Shown here: positions 17,201 through 25,497 of the stretch, piece by piece
Numbering within the stretch: position 1 is the first letter of the stretch
Layout: each line of letters begins with the position of its first letter
NCBI GenBank assembly: GCA_029861865.1
Contig: JAOTYL010000014.1
Location: 59,445 to 123,444 of the forward strand
From: Myxococcales bacterium
Lineage (GTDB): Bacteria > Myxococcota_A > Polyangia > Polyangiales > Houyiibacteriaceae
Length of the DNA: 64,000 bases
Direction: 5' to 3'
Translations under genes and position numbers: made by a program
The notes under the pieces: model-generated
Databases searched by the model: none
What the model was told of the DNA's origin: nothing
The model's input: the letters and a program-made list of their open reading frames with translations, nothing else

Positions 17201-18209
17201 TTGGGACAGGATCGTTCGCCCGCTCGGATTTCCGCCCGTCGAACGCGCCGAGCGCTTGGTTGCGGGGCGCAACAGCCGGGTGCACCGTCTCGAGGGAGGC
17301 AGCCGCTGCGTGGTGGTGAAGCAGTACTTCCTCGAAGGGCCAGAGCCGAGCGCACGCCAGCGCAGAGAGTATCGAGGGCTTCGATTTCTATGGGAGAGCG
17401 GTGTTCGCGCGATTCCTGAGCCCTTGTGGAACGACTTCCAGCAAGGCGTGCTCGTGCTCTCTTTCATCGAAGGCACGCCGGCTGCCACCACGTCGATCTC
17501 GCCGGGGGACATCGATGCGGCGACGGACTTCCTGGTCACCCTTCGCGAAACGGCTCGGAGGCCGGGCGCCCGTGACCTCGACGACGCTACGGACGCGGCG
17601 TTTTGTCTCGTAGACTTGACGCATGGGATCGAAAAACGCATCGACCGGCTCGTCCGTGAAGGGGAAGCGCCTGAGAACCTCGAAGCACCCCTTCGGGAAC
17701 TACTCGAAGGCGCACTTCCCGTTAAGTTCGCTGAGGCATCGCATCACGCGAAGGGTCTCCTGGGCGACCAGACGCTAGGGGTCGAGGCGCGCACGCTGAG
17801 CCCATCGGATTTTGGTTTTCACAACGCGCTCCGCACGAAGGTCGGTTTGGCGTTTGTCGACTTCGAGCACTTCGGTTGGGACGACCCGGCCAAGACAATC
17901 GCGGATTTCGTGCTCCATCCTGGAATGGGCATCGCAGCGGAACTGCGCGCTGCTTTCGCTAAGGGAATGCTAGACCGCTTCTCCGGCTTCGACCCAGGTC
18001 TCGGCGAACGCACGCGCCTGCTCGGTCCTCTATATGCCGTGAAGTGGGCGACCATTCTATTGAACGAGTTTGTCCCCGCGGCCGCGGCCAGAAGAAGCTT
18101 TGCCCGCGCCGACACCCGTGGAGACGAATCCCGTCTTCTCGGCCAAATCGACAAAGCACGCCAGATGCTGGTCCGAGCGGACGCTTTCGAACCGCTTGCC
18201 GGCCTATGA
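17187..18209 (+). CDS. Aminoglycoside-phosphotransferase-fold sugar/choline kinase-like protein
   Basis: About 340 residues with the APH/protein-kinase-like fold. Features are an N-lobe Lys in CVVVKQYFLEGP, a Brenner-like catalytic loop (SPSDFGFHNAL, with Ser where His is usual) and a metal-binding FVDFEHFGWDDP. I choose ATG 17187 (MFSTDWDRIVRPLG), inside the end of the HAD gene; the open frame reaches back to 16893 without homology. In glycan loci such proteins phosphorylate sugars or amino alcohols. The specific substrate is unknown. Confidence 0.72.
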   Translation: MFSTDWDRIVRPLGFPPVERAERLVAGRNSRVHRLEGGSRCVVVKQYFLEGPEPSARQRREYRGLRFLWESGVRAIPEPLWNDFQQGVLVLSFIEGTPAATTSISPGDIDAATDFLVTLRETARRPGARDLDDATDAAFCLVDLTHGIEKRIDRLVREGEAPENLEAPLRELLEGALPVKFAEASHHAKGLLGDQTLGVEARTLSPSDFGFHNALRTKVGLAFVDFEHFGWDDPAKTIADFVLHPGMGIAAELRAAFAKGMLDRFSGFDPGLGERTRLLGPLYAVKWATILLNEFVPAAAARRSFARADTRGDESRLLGQIDKARQMLVRADAFEPLAGL

Positions 18210-19108
18210 TTTCGTCCGCGAGGGCCAGAAATGCTAGCCTGCAGCAGATGACACAGGCTGCTTTGAAGGGGGACGTCGTGCCGAGCGGTTTGGAGCCAGG
18301 GCCTCTCGATCAACGGTCGAAAGAGCTCAGAAAACAGTGCGTTCGCTGCCTCCTCGGGGGCTCGCGGGGACATGTCGGGTCGACGTTCTCGCTGATCGAG
18401 ATCCTCCGGGTTCTCTACGACGACGTGCTGAAGTACGACCCGGCCAACCCGAGCTGGGAAGGGCGCGACCGCTTCATTCTGAGTAAGGGGCACGGCTGCA
18501 TCGCGCTTTACGTGCTGCTCGCCGAAAAAGGATTCTTCCCCGATGCCGAGCTCGATAGGTTCTGCCATCCCGATGGAATCCTCGGCGGTCATCCCGACCA
18601 CGTGAAGGTTCCGGGGATCGAGGCGTCGACTGGTAGCCTCGGCCATGGCCTGTCGATCGGCATCGGCCGCGCACTCGCCGGTCGCGTGCGTAGGGCGGAC
18701 TGGCGTGTCTTCGTCACCCTTGGCGACGGCGAATGCAACGAAGGCTCGATCTGGGAGGGTGCTCTTGCCGCGGGCAACCACGGCCTCGAAAACCTGACGG
18801 TCATCGTCGACAACAACAAGCGACAGTCGTACGGCTCCACCGACGAAGTGCTCGACCTCGAGCCCTTTGCCGATAAGTGGCGAGCATTCGGGTTCGGGGT
18901 GCACGAGGTGGATGGACACGACACCGACGCGCTACGAGACGCCTTTGCGAGGCTGCCCTATGAAAAAGACCGACCGAGCACACTGATCTGCCACACCGTG
19001 AAGGGAAAGGGCATCCCAGAAGCCGAAGGCAACAACAAATGGCACCACTTGCGCGCGATCGACGAGGCCAAAGCCCAGGCCATGATCGACGCCATCGAAG
19101 CGTACTGA
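18206..19108 (+). CDS. Transketolase, N-terminal (pyrophosphate-binding) subunit
   Basis: The ThDP-binding half of a split transketolase. It has SKGHGCIALYVLL and TGSLGHGLSIGIG, and the ThDP motif GDGECNEGSIWEGA...NLTVIVDNN. ATG 18206 overlaps the previous stop (ATGA), giving 300 residues; ATG 18248 (286 residues) is the alternative. The C-terminal half follows after 3 bases. Together they should transfer two-carbon ketol units. In this locus they may make sedoheptulose 7-phosphate for GmhA or build a branched sugar (inference). Confidence 0.85.
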   Translation: MISSARARNASLQQMTQAALKGDVVPSGLEPGPLDQRSKELRKQCVRCLLGGSRGHVGSTFSLIEILRVLYDDVLKYDPANPSWEGRDRFILSKGHGCIALYVLLAEKGFFPDAELDRFCHPDGILGGHPDHVKVPGIEASTGSLGHGLSIGIGRALAGRVRRADWRVFVTLGDGECNEGSIWEGALAAGNHGLENLTVIVDNNKRQSYGSTDEVLDLEPFADKWRAFGFGVHEVDGHDTDALRDAFARLPYEKDRPSTLICHTVKGKGIPEAEGNNKWHHLRAIDEAKAQAMIDAIEAY

Positions 19109-19111
19109 GCC

Positions 19112-20044
19112 ATGAGAAAAACCTGTATCGACATGGTCCACGAGCTTGCGAAGCACGACGATCGAGTCGTCTTCGTGGGCTCTGATCTCGGAGTAGGCAC
19201 TCTCGATGAGATGCGTTGGGAGCTTCCCGACCGCTTCTTCATGGAAGGGGTCAGCGAAGCGAACATGATCGGCATGTGCGCCGGCCTCGCAACCGAAGGT
19301 CACATCGTCTACACGAATACGATTGCCACTTTCATAGCCCGCCGCGCATACGAACAGGTCTGTCTCGATGTCGGGCACGCCGACCTCCCGGTGCGGTTCA
19401 TCTGCAATGGAGGCGGCCTCGTATATGCGCCGCTTGGGCCGACCCACGAGGCGATCGACGACTTCGCGCTGATGCGTGCCATCCCGAACATGACGATCTT
19501 CGCCGCCGCTGACGCCGAAGAGATGCGCGAGTTCATGCCTCAGTCGTTGGACTGGCCGCACCCGATCTACATTCGGCTGGCCAAAGGCCATGACCCCATC
19601 GTCACCAAAGAGCTTCCGCCGTTCGAGATCGGTAAAGCAAGGCCGCTGATCGAAGGCTCGGACGCCCTGATCATCACGACCGGCATCACCCTGCGGGTCG
19701 CACGCCCCGCCCTCGACGAGCTCCGTGCCGAGGGGCTCGACGTTGGTTTGCTGCACATGCCCACCGTGAAGCCGCTCGACACGGACGCGATTTTGTCGCG
19801 CGCTTCGAACAGCCGAGCGGTGGTGGTCGTCGAAGAGCACAGTGTCATCGGCGGCCTTGGAAGCGCGGTGGCTTCCCTATTGCTCGAGGAGCTTGCGAGC
19901 CCACCGAGCTTCCGGATGATCGGCATTCCGGACCAGTTTCCCGACATCTACGGGTCGCAAAACGACCAGTTGTCATACTTCGGGATCACGTCCGAACGGG
20001 TAGCCACCGAGGTTCGAAGCCTTCTACGTCGCGCGGCTGCCTGA
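19112..20044 (+). CDS. Transketolase, C-terminal (pyrimidine-binding) subunit
   Basis: 310 residues. The catalytic Glu lies in SEANMIGMCAGLA, with the pyrimidine-domain histidine region GPTHEAIDDFAL and a C-terminal regulatory-like domain (VVVVEEHSVIGGLGSAVAS). It pairs with the N-terminal subunit immediately upstream to form an active alpha2beta2 transketolase. Split transketolases are typical of carbohydrate clusters and some anaerobes. The last 21 bases overlap the end of the convergent glycosyltransferase. Confidence 0.87.
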   Translation: MRKTCIDMVHELAKHDDRVVFVGSDLGVGTLDEMRWELPDRFFMEGVSEANMIGMCAGLATEGHIVYTNTIATFIARRAYEQVCLDVGHADLPVRFICNGGGLVYAPLGPTHEAIDDFALMRAIPNMTIFAAADAEEMREFMPQSLDWPHPIYIRLAKGHDPIVTKELPPFEIGKARPLIEGSDALIITTGITLRVARPALDELRAEGLDVGLLHMPTVKPLDTDAILSRASNSRAVVVVEEHSVIGGLGSAVASLLLEELASPPSFRMIGIPDQFPDIYGSQNDQLSYFGITSERVATEVRSLLRRAAA

Positions 20045-20770
20045 ATCGGGCCCAACAGGCGGGCCGATCCGCTTCGGCAGGCGCCGCTTGAGGTGGCGAA
20101 CTTGTCTGACGATTTCGTAGAGGTTCTTCCAGGCGAAGGACTTGGTCTCCGCGACGCCAGTGCTGCGCTGAACTCGGTTGGTTCGGACTACCGGCTGGAG
20201 GTTCCACTTACGAAGCGCGAGGATCAGGATCTCGGCGACGTGGAAGCTCCGCTCCGCGTGAAGGTCGTCCAGCATCACGGCACGCGTCGGGATTAGCAAC
20301 ATCGAGTGCACGTAAGAGCAGCGAATCCCGAAGTATCGCGTCATGAGGAAGTGATAGACAGCCGACGGAAGCTTTCGGTACAGGGGTCGCTCAGCCAGGT
20401 TCTCCACGTCGAACATGATGACTTTGTCCGGCGCGCGAGCGTCTAGCCTGTCGAACATAGAGCGCGGGTCGATCATCCCATTGGTCGGAACGAACATCGC
20501 ATACGGCATCCTTGCTGTGGCATAGCCGTGACGACAGGCGTAGCCCAACCCATGATTCGTATCGAATCGCTCGACCCGGACCTCCGGGCGACCTGAAGCG
20601 AAAGCCTGAATGCGTTCGTAGGTGTCGTCGTCGCTCCCGTCATCGATGCAGATCATCTCGAAGGGATAATCCTCGGCGGCGATCGCGTCGTAGATGTCGG
20701 TGAGGGTTTGCGCGATGTGCGTCCCCTCTTCCTTCGCCGGGCAAATGAGAGTGACCCCGCCTTCAGTCAT
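20024..20770 (-). CDS. Family 2 glycosyltransferase
   Basis: A 248-residue GT-A glycosyltransferase of the dolichyl-phosphate-mannose-synthase-like type. It has TLICPAKEEGTHIAQTL, MICIDDGSDDDTYERI (nucleotide-sugar-binding Asp cluster), and MFVPTNGMIDP in place of the usual DADxQ. No membrane helices are evident. It transfers a sugar from an NDP or lipid-linked donor. It overlaps the upstream methyltransferase by 8 bases. Confidence 0.8.
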   Translation of the reverse strand: MTEGGVTLICPAKEEGTHIAQTLTDIYDAIAAEDYPFEMICIDDGSDDDTYERIQAFASGRPEVRVERFDTNHGLGYACRHGYATARMPYAMFVPTNGMIDPRSMFDRLDARAPDKVIMFDVENLAERPLYRKLPSAVYHFLMTRYFGIRCSYVHSMLLIPTRAVMLDDLHAERSFHVAEILILALRKWNLQPVVRTNRVQRSTGVAETKSFAWKNLYEIVRQVRHLKRRLPKRIGPPVGPDSGSRAT

Positions 20771-21452
20771 TGGGGAGAGGATTTTCGCGGGGCGAGCACC
20801 CTAACGCCATGAGGTAGTGACACATTGGATAAAATCCCGTGTGCACCACTTCGTCGTTGACTCCAAACAGGAACGATTGATGGAAGTAGCGATTCATGAG
20901 CTCCGACAAACGCTCATGGCTATAGAGGTTGATATGCCCGATCTGGCTTGCCTTCGATGCGTATTGTGATGCTGAGTCGTTCGGGGTGCCGATGACCGCA
21001 AAGCCGTGCGGGCCGAGGTTTTGAACGACCGTTCGCATGTATCGGTCCTCCTCGGAGCCGTCGATGTGCTCGATCACGTCGATGCTCACGACCGCATCAT
21101 GCTCGCCATACGTCTTTCCGAGGAAGTCGTCGCAGACCCAATCGATGCCGCTGTCCCCGAAAGCCCGCTTTGCGGAGTCGATTGCCGCATCGTCGAAGTC
21201 GACGGCGGTGAGCTGGTGGCCACGTTCGATCAGCATCAGGGCGCCGAGGCCTTCGTTGCAGCCGAGCTCGAGCACCTTCAATGGACGCGCTTCGGGAAGG
21301 AGCCGAGCTGCGAACTTGTAGCGGGCCAAGACGAAGAGCAGATGACGGGTCTGGTGCTTGACTTGCTGACTGAAGTACGGGCCGAGGGAAAGTGTTTCGC
21401 CCTTGACGACACTCGACTTGGCTTCTTCCCAGAGTTTCTTCTTCTCGGTCAT
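20763..21452 (-). CDS. Class I SAM-dependent methyltransferase
   Basis: 229 residues with SAM motif I VLELGCNEGLGAL, the acidic end of strand 2 (AVDFDDAAID), and motif IV VVSIDVIEHIDGSEED. It resembles UbiG-like or sugar O-methyltransferases of O-antigen loci. The C-terminal half (HINLYSHERLSELMNRYF) fits methyltransferase type 11/12 proteins acting on glycans. It lies in a unit with the flanking glycosyltransferases. Confidence 0.8.
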   Translation of the reverse strand: MTEKKKLWEEAKSSVVKGETLSLGPYFSQQVKHQTRHLLFVLARYKFAARLLPEARPLKVLELGCNEGLGALMLIERGHQLTAVDFDDAAIDSAKRAFGDSGIDWVCDDFLGKTYGEHDAVVSIDVIEHIDGSEEDRYMRTVVQNLGPHGFAVIGTPNDSASQYASKASQIGHINLYSHERLSELMNRYFHQSFLFGVNDEVVHTGFYPMCHYLMALGCSPRENPLPND

Positions 21453-21495
21453 CGTGTGCTCGAAAGGCTACCAGGTTGCGGCCGCTTGCCCATAA

Positions 21496-23346
21496 CTAGT
21501 CGTCTGGCCCCGCAAGTGGCTGCTTGAAGGAGAGCTCTGCAGCGTCTTCGATCGTGCCAGGACGCACTCGGTCGAGGTCGACCAACGTCAGGCGACATGG
21601 GTTCTCCCAAAAATAGATGTAGCCCTTGCGCCCGGGGAAATGCTCGGCGATGAGCGCTTTGTCCCACTCGACGCTGAGGTGATTTGCCCAGAGCACGTCA
21701 CCCTCGAGGTTCGGATCGTTGTGCGGTGGCCAGAACACGAAATGCCGGGCGGGGGCTGAGTCGCAGAACGTTGCGTGGGGTCCGCTTCGAAAGAGGATGG
21801 CGTTGTGTATCCCAGCGCCTTCGATGGCGAGGAGCGGCCGGCGAACCGAATCGGTCAATTTGTGCACAGTGCCCATGCGCATGGCAGTGAAGCCGAGCGT
21901 GGAGATGATGACGAGTGCGGCGACGGAAGCCAAGGGAAGCGACGCGATCCAGTCCTGTGGGAAGGCGCCGCGGTGCGATGTGGCCCAACCATGCAGCTGA
22001 CTGACGCCGTTGCCGCTCAGCATGAGGAAGGGAAGGCTGAGCTCGTAAAAATGAGGCGGCCCGAATGGGTCCACACCCCCGTCCGTCGTCAGCACGTGAA
22101 AACCGATGTACGAAACGAGCATCATCCATACGACGGACATGTTGCGGCCACGAGCGAACGGAAGAAACAAGAAGCCGATCGGCCAGCCGCCCACTGCGTA
22201 GCTATAGCGAAGTAACGACGCGAGCCATTTCGCGAACGTGTCTTCGTGAAGGGCGAGGCCCACCACTTCGAGATCGGTTTGAGGTCCGAAGTAACCGAAT
22301 CGGTATTGGTTCTCGAGAACGTAGTGCATCGCCCGCTGATAGGGGACGTACAATGGATGACCCGTGAGCTCGTAGTTGGCCAACAGAAAGAGCGTGGCCA
22401 TGGCGCCCGAGATCAGTCCAAAGAGGGTCAGTTTCTGAAGCTTCGCGTGACCGCTCGTGGCGCCGGCAAGCCAGATGACGACCAGACCGGCGCAGAGCGC
22501 GACCGTGGTGAACGGACGGATGAAGAACGCGATCGATACGAGCAGCGCAAAGGCGCCGCTCTCCCAGGCCTTACTCTCGGGCTCTCTGGCGCGTAGGAAA
22601 AACCAGAACGCCCAGGCATTTGCGCACAAGCATGACGCGTGGCTCATCAAGGTCGCACTACCGATCATCAGCATCGGAGAAAACACGAAAAGCGTAGCCG
22701 TGACTCGGGCCGCAAACGGCCCGCCGAGCCGACGTGACGAGAGGTAGAGAGGCGGGACGGTCAGGGCCGCGCAAACGCACCCGGCGAGCTCCTCGAGGCC
22801 CAACGTCTTGAAAGCCGCGAGCACGGCAGGCCAGCCTAGGAAGTACTGGCCGTACATCTTATCGTCGATCACCATGAACGCACGATCCCAAAAGAGGTGG
22901 TCCGGCGGGCGTGGCGCGGCGATCGACCCCGAGGCGATCAAGTCGGCGGTAAATCGATAGATCGCTTCGTCATCGGTCAGCGCGGTGAACTGGAGAACGA
23001 AGATACGGATGAGCGTGGGAATGACGAACCCAGCGATCGAAAAAACGACGATCCACGTTGCATCGGTCGTCTCGGACAGGTGCAGTCTCTGACGAAGACG
23101 CTGCGCGGTACGCGTTTGCGAAAGCCGCGCCAATGCCAACGCCAGGGCAAGCGATGCGATGCCACCTAGGAAGGTCCACACCGTGAGAAAGTAGGCGTAT
23201 CCTTGCCTCGGGAAGAAGGGAGAGCCCAGCGGGATCGGGTCGAAACCGAGCCGGTCGACGAGGACGTACGCGCCGATCAGGGTGACGAAAGAAAGGAGGA
23301 GAAGCGCGTAAATCCGCAGGCGTTGTGTAGAATCTCGAGACGTCAC
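21496..23346 (-). CDS. Polytopic GT-C glycosyltransferase (ArnT/family 39-like)
   Basis: About 616 residues with ten or more membrane helices in the first three quarters and a soluble C-terminal domain. The first periplasmic loop holds an acidic motif (LTDDEAIYRF) characteristic of GT-C enzymes that use polyprenyl-phosphate sugars. I place the start at GTG 23346 (VTSRDSTQRLRIYALLLL); the frame continues to 23400 without a better start. It probably adds a sugar to lipid A, O-antigen or another glycan on the periplasmic side. Confidence 0.75.
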   Translation of the reverse strand: MTSRDSTQRLRIYALLLLSFVTLIGAYVLVDRLGFDPIPLGSPFFPRQGYAYFLTVWTFLGGIASLALALALARLSQTRTAQRLRQRLHLSETTDATWIVVFSIAGFVIPTLIRIFVLQFTALTDDEAIYRFTADLIASGSIAAPRPPDHLFWDRAFMVIDDKMYGQYFLGWPAVLAAFKTLGLEELAGCVCAALTVPPLYLSSRRLGGPFAARVTATLFVFSPMLMIGSATLMSHASCLCANAWAFWFFLRAREPESKAWESGAFALLVSIAFFIRPFTTVALCAGLVVIWLAGATSGHAKLQKLTLFGLISGAMATLFLLANYELTGHPLYVPYQRAMHYVLENQYRFGYFGPQTDLEVVGLALHEDTFAKWLASLLRYSYAVGGWPIGFLFLPFARGRNMSVVWMMLVSYIGFHVLTTDGGVDPFGPPHFYELSLPFLMLSGNGVSQLHGWATSHRGAFPQDWIASLPLASVAALVIISTLGFTAMRMGTVHKLTDSVRRPLLAIEGAGIHNAILFRSGPHATFCDSAPARHFVFWPPHNDPNLEGDVLWANHLSVEWDKALIAEHFPGRKGYIYFWENPCRLTLVDLDRVRPGTIEDAAELSFKQPLAGPDD

Positions 23347-23449
23347 GGTCGTCGGCTTTCTCAGGCCTTTTTTGCGGTCTCCCCTGCGGCAAGGTACCAA
23401 TAACGACCAAGGGGAGCCAAAAACCGCGCCGCTAGGAGGGTGCCTCTCG

Positions 23450-24613
23450 ATGAAAGCTTTTGTGGACTTCTACACGAAGGAAGGGATCTCCCCGGTGGCG
23501 CAAGACATCGAGGACCTCGAGCGGCACTTTCATCGCAGGCATGCGCTCTACCGGCACGTCGGGATTGTGCCGGGTCTCCTTTCGGGACGAAGCATTCTCG
23601 AATTCGGGCCCGGATCTGGTCACAACAGTATCGTCACCATAGCCATGCATCCGGCGCGGTATGTGCTCGTCGACGCCAACCCGGTGGGCCTCGAGCACAC
23701 GAGGGATCTGCTCCTGCGGTTCGCGGGGGCAGTGCACACCGATATCTCGATCGTCCAGAGCTATATCGAAGACTTCGAGGCTTCGGAGCGGTTCGATTTG
23801 GTGCTCTGCGAAGGGGTCCTCCCTACACAGGAAGCGCCGACCGAGTTGCTGGGGCACATCGCGCGGTTCGTGAGACCTGGCGGGATGATCTTGATCACCT
23901 GTATCGACGCGGCCAGTTATCTGGCTGAGCAACTGCGACGGTTCGCCGCGGCTCTTGCGACCGACAAGGAAGCCTCGACCCAAGAAAAGCTCGCCGTCTT
24001 GGTCCCACTGTTTGGGCCTCATCTGGACACGATCGAGGGGATGGGACGTTCACATGAAGACTGGATCCTCGACAACGTGATCCAGCCGTTCCAGGGGCGC
24101 TCGTTGATGGGGCTCGAGGAGGCAATCGACACCCTTCATCCGGAATTCAGCGTTCAGGGCACATCGCCGAGCTTTCTCGTCGACCGCCGTTGGTACAAAC
24201 GAATTACGGGACCTGCCAGCGACTTCAACGCGGTCGCGAAACAGGTGTACCTGTCGGAGCTTCACAACTTCATCGACGCACGCACCGCACACAGTGTCCG
24301 AGAGCCAGAGGAAAATCGATCTCTCTTAGCGGCCTGCAATCAGGCCTATGAGGCGATCGTGAGCCACAGTGAAGCTCGGGATTCCAAAGCGACGGCGCGG
24401 GTCACACAAGCCCTCGAGGGCCTCCGTCGCGAAATCGCTGGGCTCGATCCGCTGACCGTCCGCTCGTTCGATGACTTCCTGGCAGTGGCGGCCCAGCTTC
24501 GGGCCGGCGAGACAGATGTCGACTGGGGGGACTTCGCCTCCTGGTTTGGACAGGGTCAGCAGTACCTCAGCCTGGTTCGGGCCCAACCTCTCGGGATCCC
24601 AGAACCGACCTAA
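23450..24613 (+). CDS. SAM-dependent methyltransferase with C-terminal extension
   Basis: 387 residues. SAM motif I is ILEFGPGSGHNSI, YVLVDANP follows, and DLVLCEGVLPTQ precedes a long C-terminal region (about 200 residues) not typical of simple methyltransferases. ATG 23450 has AGGAGGG nine bases upstream, which decides the start. The extension may be a substrate-binding part; it recalls methyltransferases of surface-glycan loci. The stop shares bases with the convergent reductase stop (24610-24613). Confidence 0.75.
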   Translation: MKAFVDFYTKEGISPVAQDIEDLERHFHRRHALYRHVGIVPGLLSGRSILEFGPGSGHNSIVTIAMHPARYVLVDANPVGLEHTRDLLLRFAGAVHTDISIVQSYIEDFEASERFDLVLCEGVLPTQEAPTELLGHIARFVRPGGMILITCIDAASYLAEQLRRFAAALATDKEASTQEKLAVLVPLFGPHLDTIEGMGRSHEDWILDNVIQPFQGRSLMGLEEAIDTLHPEFSVQGTSPSFLVDRRWYKRITGPASDFNAVAKQVYLSELHNFIDARTAHSVREPEENRSLLAACNQAYEAIVSHSEARDSKATARVTQALEGLRREIAGLDPLTVRSFDDFLAVAAQLRAGETDVDWGDFASWFGQGQQYLSLVRAQPLGIPEPT

Positions 24614-25497
24614 CCGCGTCGCACGATATCTGAAATCAATTGGTCGCCCGTACGAAGGGTCCACGGCAATCGTTGTTGGAGCCTCGAGCCGTCGAGCGAG
24701 CAGTCTTTGGGTCTTGGCTCGTCGAGCTCGAAATCCGAGAGTGAGCAAGGCCGAACGAGGCCTTCGCTCACGCCAAGCTCACGGGCGAGGCCAATGCTCC
24801 AGTCGTAGCGGCTTCGCACGGGCTCGGCTGCGACGTGCCAGAGCCCGGACAGGTTTTCCGCGATCGCAAAACCGATTACCCGAGCAACGTCCTCGGTCCA
24901 CGTCAGGTTCAAGAACTGGTCGGTGGCAGCACGCACCGGTTCGCTGTGTAGGAGCCGGGCTGCGAGGTCGGGGAGAAAGCCACCATCCTCGGGCCAGGTC
25001 GACACGAGCTTCGACAGACGGAGCACCGTACCGGTCGAGCCTAGGACTACATCCTCTACCGCCCGCTTTTGGCGTCCGTACACCGTAATCGGATCGGCCG
25101 GGTCGGTCTCGGTCTTTGGCCGCGGCTCCCCGTTCGATAGCGCACCTGAAAAGACCGCGTCGGAGGACAGAAAAATGGGCGCGATGCCGAACTGTTGCGC
25201 ACGTCGGATCACGCGCAGCGTGCCTTCGACATTGACTCGTGCACTCGCTTCGGGGTCCTGCGCGCAGACATCGAGCTTGGTGAGGCCCCCGGCGACGACG
25301 ACGCTGCCGAGATTGCCCCAATCGATCGGGAGTGAGCCTGGGTCGTCTCCCTCGAGATCGAATGCAACCGTGGTGGGCCCCGGGTTCTTGTGGTGTGTGC
25401 CGACGACTTCTTGACGTTGCGAAAGCTCGCGGCAGATCGCCTTTCCGACCGAGCTCGTGGCGCCTACGACCAGCGCGCCTTTGGACAAGTCGGTCAT
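24610..25497 (-). CDS. RmlD-like NAD(P)-dependent sugar reductase
   Basis: A 295-residue SDR of the dTDP-4-dehydrorhamnose-reductase type. Features are ALVVGATSSVGKAICREL, PIFLSSDAVFSG in the active-site strand, YGRQKRAVE supplying YxxxK, and NLTWTEDVAR. ATG 25497 overlaps the stop of the upstream fusion gene (ATGA). It should reduce a keto group on a nucleotide sugar, giving a deoxy or branched sugar. The exact substrate is unknown. Confidence 0.82.
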   Translation of the reverse strand: MTDLSKGALVVGATSSVGKAICRELSQRQEVVGTHHKNPGPTTVAFDLEGDDPGSLPIDWGNLGSVVVAGGLTKLDVCAQDPEASARVNVEGTLRVIRRAQQFGIAPIFLSSDAVFSGALSNGEPRPKTETDPADPITVYGRQKRAVEDVVLGSTGTVLRLSKLVSTWPEDGGFLPDLAARLLHSEPVRAATDQFLNLTWTEDVARVIGFAIAENLSGLWHVAAEPVRSRYDWSIGLARELGVSEGLVRPCSLSDFELDEPRPKDCSLDGSRLQQRLPWTLRTGDQLISDIVRRG

